From Thiotrichales bacterium (GTDB taxonomy: Bacteria > Pseudomonadota > Gammaproteobacteria > Thiomicrospirales > Thiomicrospiraceae), in NCBI GenBank assembly GCA_016938655.1, contig JAFGUG010000011.1:186001-250000 (forward strand): a stretch of 64,000 nucleotides of DNA, written 5' to 3'. The notes under the pieces are model-generated. The model searched no databases. It was not told the origin of the DNA and worked only from the letters and a program-made list of their open reading frames with translations. Positions 51,807 through 63,963 of this stretch are shown here, one piece after another. Position numbers and translations under genes: made by a program. Numbering within the stretch: position 1 is the first letter of the stretch; each line of letters opens with the position of its first letter.

Positions 51807-52178
51807 ATGAGCAACATTAAATACAGCGCAGAACACGAATGGATTCAAGACAACGGCGATGGCACCGTTTTAATTGGCATTACCGACTTTGCTCAACAGC
51901 AGTTGGGTGATTTAGTGTTTGTGGAACTGCCCGCTATTGGCGATGAAATTACCAAAGGCGAAGAGATTTCGGTGATTGAATCGGTAAAAGCCGCCAGTGA
52001 TCTGTTTGCCCCCGTGGATGGCACGGTGGTGGAAGTGAATGATGCGTTGGAAGACGAGCCAGAATTGATTAACGAAGACCCGATGGCTAACTGGATTATT
52101 AAAGTAGAGCTGTCTGACCCATCGGATTTGGATGATTTAATGGATGAAGACGCCTATAACGCGTTAACCGAAGAGTAA
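51807..52178 (+). CDS. gcvH: Glycine cleavage system H protein
   Basis: 'KYSAEHEWI...SVIESVKAASDLFAPVDG'. Confidence 0.97.
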   Translation: MSNIKYSAEHEWIQDNGDGTVLIGITDFAQQQLGDLVFVELPAIGDEITKGEEISVIESVKAASDLFAPVDGTVVEVNDALEDEPELINEDPMANWIIKVELSDPSDLDDLMDEDAYNALTEE

Positions 52179-52318
52179 GCTTTTCGGTAAGGGATTCAAA
52201 TAGTTAAACAGTCGTTTGCCCGTTAATAAGCAATATAATCGCTTAAAGGATTTAATGTGACTTAAGTCTTTAAGTGGTTCATGTTATCCGTTGCGGGCAA
52301 ATCAACGGAGCGTAACCT

Positions 52319-55249
52319 ATGACCCAAACCACCTTATCAACGTTAGCAGGCCTGTCTCTCGACGAACTGCAACAAACCGACGCCTTTCGCTTTCGACATT
52401 TAGGCCCAGATGAAGCCGAACAGGCCGCCATGCTAAAAGTCTTGGGTTTAAGTTCTCTTGGGGCGTTAATTGATCAGGTCGTGCCTCCAGCGATTCGCCG
52501 CACCGATACCATGGCGATTGCCGAGGGGTTAACCGAACCGCAATCCCTAGCAAAACTCAAAGCCATCGCGAGCCAAAACCAAGTTCTGAAAACCTGCATT
52601 GGCATGGGCTATTACAACACTTTCACGCCACCGACTATTCAACGCAACATTCTCGAAAACCCGGCTTGGTACACCGCCTACACGCCTTATCAGGCGGAGA
52701 TTTCTCAAGGTCGCTTAGAGGCGATGCTCAACTTTCAGACCATGGTCTCCGATTTAACCGGTTTAGAATTAGCCAACGCCTCCATGCTTGATGAAGCCAC
52801 TGCCTGCGCTGAGGCGATGACCTTATGTCAACGCATGAGTAAATCCAAAGGCAAGGTGTTTTTTGTCGCTGACGACTGTCATCCGCAAAACATTGAAGTG
52901 GTCAAAACACGTGCGGAACCATTGGGCATTCAAGTGGTGGTCGGCAATCCCGCAGAGTGCATTGAGCAAGCCGACCTGTTTGGGGTGTTGTTGCAGTATC
53001 CAGGTACTTACGGTGAGGTGGTCGATTTTAGTGACTTAATTGCACAGGCGCACGCCAAAAAGGCTTTGGTGGCGATGTCGGCCGATTTGCTGGCGTTAAC
53101 CTTATTGAAAACGCCCGGTGAAATGGGCGCGGATGTCGCAGTGGGTAACACACAAAGGTTTGGCGTGCCATTGGGTTACGGTGGGCCGCACGCCGCTTAC
53201 ATGGCAACCAAAGACGATTTTAAACGCTCCATGCCAGGGCGCTTAATTGGGGTGTCTGTCGACAGTCGAGGGCAAAAGGCCTATCGCTTGGCATTGCAAA
53301 CCCGAGAGCAACACATTCGCCGTGAGAAAGCGACCAGTAACATCTGCACCGCCCAAGCCTTATTGGCAGTAATGGCGAGTATGTATGCGGTGTATCACGG
53401 TGCCGACGGACTCACTCAAATTGCCTATCGCGTGCATCGTTACACCCAAACCTTTGCAGCAGGCCTGCTTAAATTGGGTTTTACCATTCAAAACACCGTG
53501 GTGTTCGACACCCTCAAAATTTCAACTCCGACCAATGCGCAGCAAATTTTAGAATCTGCGCTTCAAGCAGGCTACAACCTCAGGCCCATTAATAACGATT
53601 GCGTGGGCGTGTCATTTGATGAAACCACTTCGATTGAAGACATTGAAACCTTGTGGCAGGTGTTTTCAGGTGAAAAGTCAGCAGGCCTGCTAGAAATGGT
53701 CAAGGTGGAAGAAGCTGTGGATAAGTTGTTGGTTATCCCGAATAACTTAGTGCGAACCTCTGAGTTTTTAACCCATCCGGTGTTTCACGAACACCGCTCC
53801 GAAACGGAGATGATGCGCTATATGCGCCATTTGGCGGACAAAGATTTGGCCTTAGATCGCGCCATGATTCCGCTTGGCTCTTGCACCATGAAACTGAATG
53901 CGGTGGCCGAGTTAATGCCGGTCTCTTGGCCTGAGTTTGCCCAAATACACCCGTTTTCACCGCTTAATCAAGCGTTGGGGTATCAAACTCTTGTGCAAGA
54001 GTTGGAGCAGATGTTGTGTGCCGCCACCGGGTACGATGCGGTTTCCTTGCAACCGAACTCCGGTGCGCAAGGCGAGTACGCAGGCCTGTTGGCGATTCGT
54101 GCGTATCACCAAAGTCGGAATGAAGCGTACCGAACTATCTGCCTGATCCCCGCGTCCGCGCACGGCACCAATCCCGCTTCTGCTCAAATGGCGGGCATGC
54201 AAGTGGTGGTGGTTAAAACCACCGCAGAAGGTGAAATTGACCTAGACGATTTGCAAACCAAACTCAACAAACATTCAGATAATCTGGCGGCCATTATGAT
54301 TACCTACCCATCGACGCACGGTGTGTTTGAAGCCAATGTCAAAACCGTGTGTGCCATGGTGCACGAGCATGGCGGCCAGGTTTACATTGATGGCGCCAAC
54401 ATGAACGCTATGGTCGGTGTGGCGGCTCCTGGGCATTTTGGAGGCGACGTTTCGCATTTGAATTTACACAAAACCTTTGCCATTCCGCATGGTGGTGGTG
54501 GACCGGGCGTGGGGCCGATTGGCGTAGGTAAACATCTAGCACCGTTTTTACCTGGTTATGCAGTCATGGCAAGCGATGCTGAGCCCAAACACGTTGGCGC
54601 AGTGTCTGGAACGCCTTGGGGCAGTGCCGGTGTGTTGCCAATTAGCTGGAGTTACATCACCATGATGGGGCGAGAGGGGTTGGTGCAGGCCACCAGTGTG
54701 GCTATTTTAAACGCCAACTACATTGCCAAACGCTTAGCGCCGCACTTTCCCATTTTGTACAGCGATAAAAACGGCTTGGTGGCTCACGAATGCATTATCG
54801 ATTTGCGACCTATTAAAGAAGAGACCGGTATCTCCGTGGATGACATCGCCAAACGCCTGATTGATTATGGGTTTCACTCACCGACAATGTCCTTTCCGGT
54901 GGCGGGTACCTTGATGATTGAACCGACTGAATCGGAATCCAAAGTTGAACTTGATCGTTTTTGCGATGCGATGATTGCCATTAAAGGTGAGATTAATGAC
55001 GTGGCCAATGGCGTGTTGGACGAGCACGATAACCCACTAAAAAATGCGCCGCACACCGCTGACAGAGTCATGGCGGACGAATGGCATCATCCGTACTCTC
55101 GCGAGTTGGCCGCTTACCCAGTAAAAACCTTGCGAGAGGGCAAGTACTGGTGCCCAGTTGGGCGGGTGGATAACGTCTATGGTGACCGCAACTTGGTGTG
55201 TTCGTGCCCACCGTTAACCGACTACATTCAAATGGAGGAGCCGGCATGA
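52319..55249 (+). CDS. gcvP: Glycine dehydrogenase (P protein), single chain
   Basis: '[17 protein letters not shown]', '[40 protein letters not shown]'. Confidence 0.97.
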   Translation: MTQTTLSTLAGLSLDELQQTDAFRFRHLGPDEAEQAAMLKVLGLSSLGALIDQVVPPAIRRTDTMAIAEGLTEPQSLAKLKAIASQNQVLKTCIGMGYYNTFTPPTIQRNILENPAWYTAYTPYQAEISQGRLEAMLNFQTMVSDLTGLELANASMLDEATACAEAMTLCQRMSKSKGKVFFVADDCHPQNIEVVKTRAEPLGIQVVVGNPAECIEQADLFGVLLQYPGTYGEVVDFSDLIAQAHAKKALVAMSADLLALTLLKTPGEMGADVAVGNTQRFGVPLGYGGPHAAYMATKDDFKRSMPGRLIGVSVDSRGQKAYRLALQTREQHIRREKATSNICTAQALLAVMASMYAVYHGADGLTQIAYRVHRYTQTFAAGLLKLGFTIQNTVVFDTLKISTPTNAQQILESALQAGYNLRPINNDCVGVSFDETTSIEDIETLWQVFSGEKSAGLLEMVKVEEAVDKLLVIPNNLVRTSEFLTHPVFHEHRSETEMMRYMRHLADKDLALDRAMIPLGSCTMKLNAVAELMPVSWPEFAQIHPFSPLNQALGYQTLVQELEQMLCAATGYDAVSLQPNSGAQGEYAGLLAIRAYHQSRNEAYRTICLIPASAHGTNPASAQMAGMQVVVVKTTAEGEIDLDDLQTKLNKHSDNLAAIMITYPSTHGVFEANVKTVCAMVHEHGGQVYIDGANMNAMVGVAAPGHFGGDVSHLNLHKTFAIPHGGGGPGVGPIGVGKHLAPFLPGYAVMASDAEPKHVGAVSGTPWGSAGVLPISWSYITMMGREGLVQATSVAILNANYIAKRLAPHFPILYSDKNGLVAHECIIDLRPIKEETGISVDDIAKRLIDYGFHSPTMSFPVAGTLMIEPTESESKVELDRFCDAMIAIKGEINDVANGVLDEHDNPLKNAPHTADRVMADEWHHPYSRELAAYPVKTLREGKYWCPVGRVDNVYGDRNLVCSCPPLTDYIQMEEPA
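52345..52356. repeat. Palindrome variant AGCAGGCCTGTC (10/12)
   Basis: gcvP N-term, LAGLS. Confidence 0.7.
53458..53469. repeat. Exact AGCAGGCCTGCT
   Basis: gcvP, AAGLLK. Confidence 0.95.
53680..53691. repeat. Exact AGCAGGCCTGCT
   Basis: gcvP, SAGLLE. Confidence 0.95.
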
Positions 55250-55782
55250 AACAGTCAATTGTGATCAGTGTGCTCGGCCACGATTCTCCGGGTTTGGTAA
55301 AGGCGCTCTCAAAACTGATTGTGGCGTATCAAGGCGATTGGGTTGAGAGTCGTATGGCCAGTTTAGCCGGGCAATTTGCCGGTATCTTGCGCGTGGAATT
55401 GCCCAGTGAAAACGTCGAAAACTTTAAGAATGCTTTAACTCAAGCGGCACAGGCTAATGAATTAGGCTTGAAAGTGTTGTTTGAAGAATCAGCAGGCCTG
55501 CTTAAATTAAAGGCAGAAAAACAGCTTAAAATTGAGCTCATTGGTCAAGACCAACCCGGTATTGTGCATCGTATTTCTTCAGCGTTAGCGGATATTCAAG
55601 CCAGTGTCGATGAGCTGGAAACCGAGGTGATTGAAGCATCGATGTCCGGCGAGCGTTTGTTTAAAGCCAGTATTCGTTTGCACATTGCCAATGAGGTTGC
55701 GACAACGACGATTCGTGAGGTCTTAGAAGCGTTAGCCAATGAGTTGATTGTGGACATTGAATTGAATGACAGCCACGATTAA
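55246..55782 (+). CDS. gcvR: Glycine cleavage system regulator GcvR-like tandem ACT protein
   Basis: Two ACT-like segments ('[20 protein letters not shown]', '[19 protein letters not shown]'); ATGA overlap with gcvP. Confidence 0.87.
   Translation: MKQSIVISVLGHDSPGLVKALSKLIVAYQGDWVESRMASLAGQFAGILRVELPSENVENFKNALTQAAQANELGLKVLFEESAGLLKLKAEKQLKIELIGQDQPGIVHRISSALADIQASVDELETEVIEASMSGERLFKASIRLHIANEVATTTIREVLEALANELIVDIELNDSHD
55491..55502. repeat. Exact AGCAGGCCTGCT
   Basis: gcvR, SAGLLK. Confidence 0.95.
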
Positions 55783-55837
55783 TGAACCTAGCAGGCCGGG
55801 CGAATTCCATTGCGGTAAACGCCACCAGAAATGATAG

Positions 55838-55870
55838 AATAGCCCCCATATTAGAACGGGCTATTTTTTT
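55838..55870 (+). terminator. Rho-independent terminator after gcvR
   Basis: AATAGCCC...GGGCTATTTTTTT. Confidence 0.85.
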
Positions 55871-55928
55871 AGCGGTCATTCTTCCGAATAGCGCACGCCC
55901 TTACTTACCAACAAATGAATCAAGATAG

Positions 55929-57224
<1,296 letters not shown>

Positions 57225-57252
57225 CTTACGTCTACCGTGCGAAGAAACATAA

Positions 57253-57290
57253 GAAACCATCGGCAAGTTTGCTTGCTTGATGGTTTTTTT
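57253..57290 (+). terminator. Rho-independent terminator
   Basis: AAACCATC...GATGGTTTTTTT. Confidence 0.8.
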
Positions 57291-57325
57291 ATGTGTGCAA
57301 TTGAGTTAAAAACTGAGCCGCTTCT

Positions 57326-57676
57326 CTAGTCGCTTAAATCTTGAAAATCAAAAAACACATTTTTAAAATCCACGATGCGACCCTCTGCAACAACTACCCC
57401 CTCTTTGGTAAGTAAGGCCATTTTTTTCTCTAGGCCAAACGCATAGCCGCCCAAGCGACCATCTGTGTTAACTACACGATGGCAGGGCACATTTATCGGG
57501 TTGGGGTTTTTATTCATGGCATTGCCCACTGCTTGATAAGCTTTCGTTCCTAATGCTTCAGCAATCGCTTTATAAGTGGTCACGCGCCCTTTGGGTATTT
57601 TCCTTAACAACAGATAGCATTGCTCGTTAAAGCTTAAATCACTTAAGTGTTTGTTTTGTTTGTTATTCGTTTGCAT
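57326..57676 (-). CDS. Methylated-DNA--protein-cysteine methyltransferase/ATL-type (MGMT family)
   Basis: 'IPKGRVTTYKAIAEALGTKAYQAVGNAMNKNPNPINVPCHRVVNTDGRLGGYAFGLEKKMALL' with PCHRV. Confidence 0.93.
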   Translation of the reverse strand: MQTNNKQNKHLSDLSFNEQCYLLLRKIPKGRVTTYKAIAEALGTKAYQAVGNAMNKNPNPINVPCHRVVNTDGRLGGYAFGLEKKMALLTKEGVVVAEGRIVDFKNVFFDFQDLSD

Positions 57677-57683
57677 GAGTTTT

Positions 57684-57695
57684 AGCAGGCCTGCT
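57684..57695. repeat. Exact AGCAGGCCTGCT
   Basis: Intergenic, just upstream of the minus-strand MGMT-family gene. Confidence 0.95.
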
Positions 57696-57778
57696 TAATT
57701 CAATAAAATTTTAATAAATTAGTATAAAACCCCTTGCAATAATCTCTAAGCACTTTATAATACGGCACATCAAAACAA

Positions 57779-57869
57779 GGTGGACTGGCTGAGTGGTTTA
57801 AGGCGGCAGTCTTGAAAACTGTTGTGGGTTTGTAGCCCACCTGGGGTTCGAATCCCTAGTCCATCACCA
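57779..57869 (+). tRNA. tRNA-Ser (anticodon UGA)
   Basis: Long variable arm; CAGTC-TTGAAAA anticodon stem/loop; GGTTCGAATCC T-arm; CCA encoded. Confidence 0.95.
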
Positions 57870-57876
57870 TATTTTG

Positions 57877-57917
57877 AGAACCTCGTATTAGAAATGTCTG
57901 ATACGAGGTTTTTTTAT
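57877..57917 (+). terminator. Rho-independent terminator after tRNA-Ser
   Basis: AACCTCGTAT...ATACGAGGTTTTTTT. Confidence 0.9.
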
Positions 57918-58219
57918 GTCTATTTATCTTCAAACACCCCTAAATCCTTTCGCTTTTCTAACATTGTGGCGTATTAAAAGAATCATTTAACCCTGCTTGA
58001 TTAATAAACTTTTTGCGGTATAAAAAGTGTTTATATGACTTAGTGATGTATTGGGTTAGTATAGTCAATGTACTTATTTGTGGCTTGTTAAAAGCGTTAT
58101 TTCCTTTACTGTCTTGTTGGTATTTTAGATAGAGATGTCTATGGTCTTTGTGGGCATAGAGGTCGCAAAGCCTGAGTAAATAGACGACACACCCTATTGC
58201 ATTATTGGAACCCTAGACA

Positions 58220-61200
58220 GTGAAGCACTCGTTAAATTTTCTTGTTTTGATTATTGGTATTACCTTAAGCGTAATACTCACTTGGACGACGCATAAACAC
58301 ATCCAAGAGAGCAGTCAGTTGCTGTTTGAAACTGCTGATAAGGAGATCATTCTTAAAATCCAGAGCAGAATGGAGGCTTATCGACAATCGCTGTATGCGG
58401 GTACGTCATTCTTCAAAGCCTCTAATGAGGTCACGAAAGATGAGTGGCGTTTATTTGTGCAAACGTTACGAATTGACAAAAACTTTGCGGGTATTCAAGG
58501 GCTTGGTTATGCAAAAGTCATCCCAAAAGAGCAGGCTGTAAATAAAAACACTTCGCAAGAAATTCATACATCCATTGTCTATTTAGAACCTCTTGATGAG
58601 CGAAATATCCGTGCGGTTGGATACGATATGTTTTCGCAGGAGACCCGACGAGAGGCGATGAGTCGTGCTATGGATTCTGGTGAGGCCGCCGCCAGTGGCA
58701 AAGTTAGGTTGTTACAAGAGAACGGTAAAGATGAACAGGCGGGTTTTCTGATTTATGTTCCCGTGTATGAGAAAAATGCATTATTGCGATCTCGTGAAGA
58801 GCGTGTAAAAGCCTTGCAAGGCTTTGTTTATGCGGCTTTTAGGGTGGACGATTTAATGCAAGGTATTTTGGGCTCGCGTTTTGAAAATGTTCGTTTAGAT
58901 ATTTACGACAGTGCGCCCACCGCTTCAAATCTTTTGTATTCAAGCAGTGCTGCACAAGATACGCTAGATGATTTTAAAACGGAAACTCGTATTAACGTCG
59001 ATGGTCGCACTTGGGTGGTTGTGAACCAGCCGAATGAAGCTTTTTTTAACGATACAAAATTTGAATTTAACCTGCCGATAATTGTACTTGCAACCGGACT
59101 ACTTTTTAGCTTTCTACTCTTTGGAATGGTGCGCTTTACCTCAACGCGTCAGGAATTGGCACAAAACTTAGCCAATAAAATGACGCAGCAATATTCAGAA
59201 CAAACTCAACGCCTCAATAATATCTTATCTGGTACCAATGTCGGTACTTGGGAGTGGAAAGTCCAAACCGGCGAAACCATTTTCAATGAGCTTTGGGTCA
59301 ATATGGTGGGTTACACCCTTAAAGAAGTGTCACCAACGACGTCTGATACCTGGATAAACCTGATCCATCCGGATGATGTGCTTAAGACTAATCAGGCGCT
59401 AGAGCGACACTTTAAAGGCGAAACGGAGTTTTATGAAGTTGAGCTTAGACTAAAACACAAAGATGGCCACTGGGTTTGGATTTTAGCAAAGGGAAAAGTG
59501 TCTGAATGGGATGCGGATGGTCAGCCTCTGTTAATGTCAGGCACTCAGCAAGATATCAGTAATCGTAAAGAAGTTGAGCAAGCGTTACGTTCTGAACGAG
59601 ACCTGTTTTCAGCCGGCCCTGTTATTACCATTGAATGGGATTTACTCGCCCATTGGCCTGTGACGTATGTTTCTAAAAATGTGTACGACATTTTAGGTTA
59701 CTCTGCCGACGAGATGACCTCTGATGGTTTTACGTACGCCGAATTGGTGCATCCTGCCGACCTACCGACGATTAATGAAGAGGTTGAAAACTATATTTCA
59801 GCAGGAACGACCAGCTGGGAGCAGTCCTACCGATTAAGATTGAAAAGTGGTGAGTACCGTTGGTTTTATGATTTCTCTCGTTTGATTCGTGATGAAAACA
59901 ACAATGTGGTCTCGATTCGTGGCTATATGTTTGATCAAACGCATATTAAAACTCTAGAAAATCAAATTATTAAAGAGAAAAATTTTATTTCAGCTATCGT
60001 TGAAAATGCCAATGCCATTATTGCTGTGATAGACTCCACCGGAACGATGATTCGATTAAACCCTTATGGGCAAGCGTTCTCACAATATTCGCTCGAAGAG
60101 GTCTCATCAGAACCCTATTTTTGGAAAAGATTGCTCCCTGAAAATGTCCAAGATAAAGTAACGACCATTATTGAAAATGCCAAAAAAGGGCAGTTGGTGT
60201 CGAGTTTTCAAAATGCTTGGACCGCTAAAGATGGCACACAAAGAATGTTTGAGTGGTCAAACACTTTGGTTAAGAAGTCTGATGGTTCAATGGATTACAT
60301 TGCCACAATTGGTGTGGACATAACCGAAACCAAAAAAATGGAGGCGAATTTAGTTCAAGCAAAAGAGGAGGCGATCGCCGCCAACATCTCCAAAAGTCAG
60401 TTTTTAGCCAATATGAGTCATGAGATACGAACGCCGATGAACGCCATCATTGGGCTGAGTCAGTTAATGCTAGATGCAAATTTAAGTCCGAAAGAGCGAG
60501 ATACCATCCAAAAAATCCATGGCTCGTCAAAAATGTTACTGGGCATTATTAATGACATTTTGGACTATTCAAAAATTGAAGCCGATAAACTGTTATTGGA
60601 TAAGGAAGCCCTTCATCTAGAGGATGTTCTGGCTCAATTGCGGATTTTATTTACCCAAAATGCGATTGAACAGGGTGTAGAACTTAACTTTCACCTTTTA
60701 GACACCGTGCCTCATGTCATTCTAGCGGATGAACTCAGGTTGGATCAGGTGTTATCGAATTTACTCAGTAATGCCTTGAAATTTACTGCAAACGGGTTGG
60801 TTACGTTGGAAATATCGCTGGTTGAAAGCCAAGGTAATCAGGCAACCATACAATTTAGTGTTTCGGACACGGGTATTGGTTTAACCCAAGAGGAGTGTGA
60901 AAAACTCTTTAAGCCATTTACACAGGCAGATAGCTCGATAACCCGCAAATATGGTGGCACCGGACTTGGACTGGCGATTACGCAAAAATTGATTCAAGCG
61001 ATGGGGGGCGAGCTTAAAGTCAAAAGTGAAAAAGGCGTTGGTTCAACCTTCTATTTTGAAATATCGGCGGAAGTTGTCTCTTGGCCGCATCACTATCCAA
61101 AAATTTCAGATAAACCCTATAAAGTTTTACTGGTAGATGACCAAGCAATTTGTCGCCAAATTTTAATGGAAATGGCCAACCATTTTGGCTGTCTTTCAGA

Positions 61201-62557
61201 CCAAGTTTCAAGCGGGAAAGTGGCGCTTGAGATGATAAAACACGCAGACCAAGCCGACGAAGGCTATGATGCAATTGTGATTGATTACATCATGCCAGAG
61301 ATGGATGGTAAAGAGCTGGCGCTGCAGATTAAAGCGTACCAAGAGCAGGGCGGCTTCAAATCGAAAGTACCGTCTCTGTTATTAGTCAGCGCGCATGCAA
61401 TTGATGAAATTTGTCCTGACACGTTCGGCGTTGAAGTGTGTCTTAACAAGCCGGTAACCAATTCCACCTTTTTTGATGCCCTTTCTAGTCTTAATAACGG
61501 CATCTATAAAGTTCAGAGACAAGCTTTAAATCACAAAACGACCAAAGAAGGCGCACCAAACTTTGCTGGTTTAAAAGTGTTGTTGGTTGAAGATAACGAG
61601 CTCAACCAAGAGGTCGCCTCACGGATGTTGCATCGAGCTGGCGTTGAGCTTATTGAAGTCGCCTCTGATGGCAAGCAAGCGGTTGAGATGTTTGCCAAGA
61701 AAGGCCAATTGTATGATGTGATTTTAATGGATCTACAGATGCCAATTATGAGTGGTTATGATGCTGCCATTCAGATACGCAAGCAGAATCAAACAGTGCC
61801 GATTATTGCGCTGACTGCGGCGGCAATGATAGAAGATAAAGAGCGCGCCTTAACCGTGGGGATGAATGATCACCTTGGTAAGCCAATTGATATGCAACAA
61901 CTGTTTGCCACCCTTGAAAAATGGTGCGGCTCAGGAAGAACTAAAGATACTCTGAGTAAACAAAAAACAGACGTTAATGATGTAAGCACGAATGCTGTGT
62001 TGGATATCGAATTTATCAAACAGAATATTGGTGATGATCGTGACATGCTATTGCATCTTTTAACCCTGTTCTCGAACCAGCTAGAAAACGACTTTGCAGA
62101 TATTCCAGAACAGATTAGAAACACCCCTGTTGAGGCACATACCGTTGTTCACTCAATTAAAGGAGTGAGTGGTAATATGGGGGCGCATCAGTTGTTTGAG
62201 TTGAGTAGTGACTTAAATAAAGCTTTAAAGCAAGGTAAGGTCATCTCAGAGCAAGACCTTAACAAGTTTGAAGAGGCATTAAAGGCCTTAAAGTTAGAGT
62301 TAGCTAGTCAAATTTCTTTGTTTACAGAGCAGACAACCCCTGTTAACCTGCTCAATGAGGTTGAATTTAAAGCCCTGTTAAAAAAAGTTAAAGTGGCCTT
62401 AAATGAAGGGGATTTAATTGAAACAACCTCCATTCAACTTATTTTAGAGGCATTAAAACAGACGGTTGATGAATCGGCTTTAACCGAATGGAAAGAAGCG
62501 ATTGATGCTTTTGAGTATGATAAGGCCAAGGAGATTATGGCTACATGGAAGATCTGA
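58220..62557 (+). CDS. Hybrid sensor kinase: CHASE - PASx3 - HisKA - HATPase - REC - REC - Hpt
   Basis: CHASE-like N-term, 'FLANMSHEIRTPMNAIIGLSQLML', 'KYGGTGLGLAITQKLIQAMGG', 'VLLVEDNELNQEVASRML', Hpt 'VVHSIKGVSGNMGA'. Confidence 0.95.
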   Translation: MKHSLNFLVLIIGITLSVILTWTTHKHIQESSQLLFETADKEIILKIQSRMEAYRQSLYAGTSFFKASNEVTKDEWRLFVQTLRIDKNFAGIQGLGYAKVIPKEQAVNKNTSQEIHTSIVYLEPLDERNIRAVGYDMFSQETRREAMSRAMDSGEAAASGKVRLLQENGKDEQAGFLIYVPVYEKNALLRSREERVKALQGFVYAAFRVDDLMQGILGSRFENVRLDIYDSAPTASNLLYSSSAAQDTLDDFKTETRINVDGRTWVVVNQPNEAFFNDTKFEFNLPIIVLATGLLFSFLLFGMVRFTSTRQELAQNLANKMTQQYSEQTQRLNNILSGTNVGTWEWKVQTGETIFNELWVNMVGYTLKEVSPTTSDTWINLIHPDDVLKTNQALERHFKGETEFYEVELRLKHKDGHWVWILAKGKVSEWDADGQPLLMSGTQQDISNRKEVEQALRSERDLFSAGPVITIEWDLLAHWPVTYVSKNVYDILGYSADEMTSDGFTYAELVHPADLPTINEEVENYISAGTTSWEQSYRLRLKSGEYRWFYDFSRLIRDENNNVVSIRGYMFDQTHIKTLENQIIKEKNFISAIVENANAIIAVIDSTGTMIRLNPYGQAFSQYSLEEVSSEPYFWKRLLPENVQDKVTTIIENAKKGQLVSSFQNAWTAKDGTQRMFEWSNTLVKKSDGSMDYIATIGVDITETKKMEANLVQAKEEAIAANISKSQFLANMSHEIRTPMNAIIGLSQLMLDANLSPKERDTIQKIHGSSKMLLGIINDILDYSKIEADKLLLDKEALHLEDVLAQLRILFTQNAIEQGVELNFHLLDTVPHVILADELRLDQVLSNLLSNALKFTANGLVTLEISLVESQGNQATIQFSVSDTGIGLTQEECEKLFKPFTQADSSITRKYGGTGLGLAITQKLIQAMGGELKVKSEKGVGSTFYFEISAEVVSWPHHYPKISDKPYKVLLVDDQAICRQILMEMANHFGCLSDQVSSGKVALEMIKHADQADEGYDAIVIDYIMPEMDGKELALQIKAYQEQGGFKSKVPSLLLVSAHAIDEICPDTFGVEVCLNKPVTNSTFFDALSSLNNGIYKVQRQALNHKTTKEGAPNFAGLKVLLVEDNELNQEVASRMLHRAGVELIEVASDGKQAVEMFAKKGQLYDVILMDLQMPIMSGYDAAIQIRKQNQTVPIIALTAAAMIEDKERALTVGMNDHLGKPIDMQQLFATLEKWCGSGRTKDTLSKQKTDVNDVSTNAVLDIEFIKQNIGDDRDMLLHLLTLFSNQLENDFADIPEQIRNTPVEAHTVVHSIKGVSGNMGAHQLFELSSDLNKALKQGKVISEQDLNKFEEALKALKLELASQISLFTEQTTPVNLLNEVEFKALLKKVKVALNEGDLIETTSIQLILEALKQTVDESALTEWKEAIDAFEYDKAKEIMATWKI

Positions 62558-63453
62558 CAACGAGTCTGCCAACCGTTTTAATTGTTGATGATATGGCAAC
62601 CAATCTTGAGGTGTTGTCTAAACTGTTAAAAACCGATTATCATGTTAAGGTTGCTAAAAGTGGTCAAAAAGCCCTTGAAATCGCCAACTCTGATGACAAG
62701 CCTGATCTGATTTTACTAGACATTGAAATGCCCGAAATCGATGGCTATGAGGTTTGCAGACAGTTAAAAAGTAATCCTTCAACCAACAGTATCCCCGTTA
62801 TTTTTTTAACGGCAAGAGACAGCCAAAGTGATGAAGAATTTGGTCTTAATTTAGGGGCGGTGGATTACATCGCAAAACCCTACAATCCAACCATTGTAAA
62901 AATCCGAGTACGTAACCATATGGCATTAAAGCTCAAAAGTGATTGGTTAGAAGAGCTTTCAATGATGGATGGTTTAACCAATGTTCCTAATCGTCGTTAT
63001 TTTGATAATGAATATGACAAGTACTTTAAACAAGCCATTAGAGAGTCGCAAAACCTTTTTATTGTGATGATTGATGTCGATGATTTTAAAGCCTATAACG
63101 ACCATTACGGGCATGGAAAAGGGGACGAGTGCTTGATAAAGATTGCGCACACTTTGCAAAGCAACTTAAAACGTCCTATGGATGTTTTGGCTCGCTACGG
63201 TGGCGAAGAGTTTGTTATCTTGCTCAAAGATATTGAGGATGCAGGTGCCTTACAAGTGGTGCAAGACTTAGTTGAAAGTATCGAGCAGCTTGGCATAAAG
63301 CACGCCTTCTCTTCCGCTTCTAAAAATGTGACAATCAGTGCCGGACTCTCTAAACATGCTCGTGGCCTAACCAAAGAATCACTCCTTACAAACGCCGATA
63401 ATGCCCTTTATCAAGCCAAAAAAGACCACAAAAATCGCTTTGTGTATTTGTAA
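62545..63453 (+). CDS. Response regulator with GGDEF domain (predicted diguanylate cyclase)
   Basis: REC + 'RPMDVLARYGGEEFVILL' (GGEEF and RxxD I-site). Confidence 0.95.
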   Translation: MEDLTTSLPTVLIVDDMATNLEVLSKLLKTDYHVKVAKSGQKALEIANSDDKPDLILLDIEMPEIDGYEVCRQLKSNPSTNSIPVIFLTARDSQSDEEFGLNLGAVDYIAKPYNPTIVKIRVRNHMALKLKSDWLEELSMMDGLTNVPNRRYFDNEYDKYFKQAIRESQNLFIVMIDVDDFKAYNDHYGHGKGDECLIKIAHTLQSNLKRPMDVLARYGGEEFVILLKDIEDAGALQVVQDLVESIEQLGIKHAFSSASKNVTISAGLSKHARGLTKESLLTNADNALYQAKKDHKNRFVYL

Positions 63454-63469
63454 GATGCGTTCTTAAATT

Positions 63470-63481
63470 AGCAGGCCTGCT
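63470..63481. repeat. Exact AGCAGGCCTGCT followed by T-rich tract
   Basis: Convergent intergenic between GGDEF gene and DUF2062-like gene. Confidence 0.95.
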
Positions 63482-63501
63482 GATTTTTTAAGATTTAACG
63501 T

Positions 63502-63963
63502 TTAAGAACGATGCAGTTTATTACGCATTTTGTTGAACGCGGTAATCCAATGAAACTTCAAAATAAACACATAGGTTGCAATGCCTATCAGCACACCTAA
63601 CAAGATATTTCCAAAAAAGAACGGTTGCCAAATTAACGGAAACACTTCGCTAAACCATAGTTCTGATCCGATGGTGATGCCATTGCTTTGCGCATACAAA
63701 TCTGGCGTACCTAAAATCCAGGTGCCAAACTTATAACCACCAAACCAAATTGGCCACATGGTTAATGGGTTAGTTATCCACGCTAAAGCGGTCGCTAATG
63801 GAATGTTGGCGCGAAGGTAATAAGCCAAAACAGAACCCAGTACCATTTGAAATGGAATCGGCAGCATCATACAAAACGTGCCAATAAAACCGGCACGGGC
63901 AAACGATTGACGATCGCCCGCCCAATACACGCGGTCTTTAAATCGCGGGAAATATTTATTCAA
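63502..63963 (-). CDS. DUF2062-like membrane protein
   Basis: 'ANIPLATALAWITNPLTMWPIWFGGYKFG'. Confidence 0.85.
   Translation of the reverse strand: MNKYFPRFKDRVYWAGDRQSFARAGFIGTFCMMLPIPFQMVLGSVLAYYLRANIPLATALAWITNPLTMWPIWFGGYKFGTWILGTPDLYAQSNGITIGSELWFSEVFPLIWQPFFFGNILLGVLIGIATYVFILKFHWITAFNKMRNKLHRS

Noticed and set aside
57779-57869. tRNA-Ser as an integration site for a genomic island
   Set aside because: No integrase, no direct repeat of the tRNA 3' end seen downstream, and flanking genes are ordinary chromosomal types.
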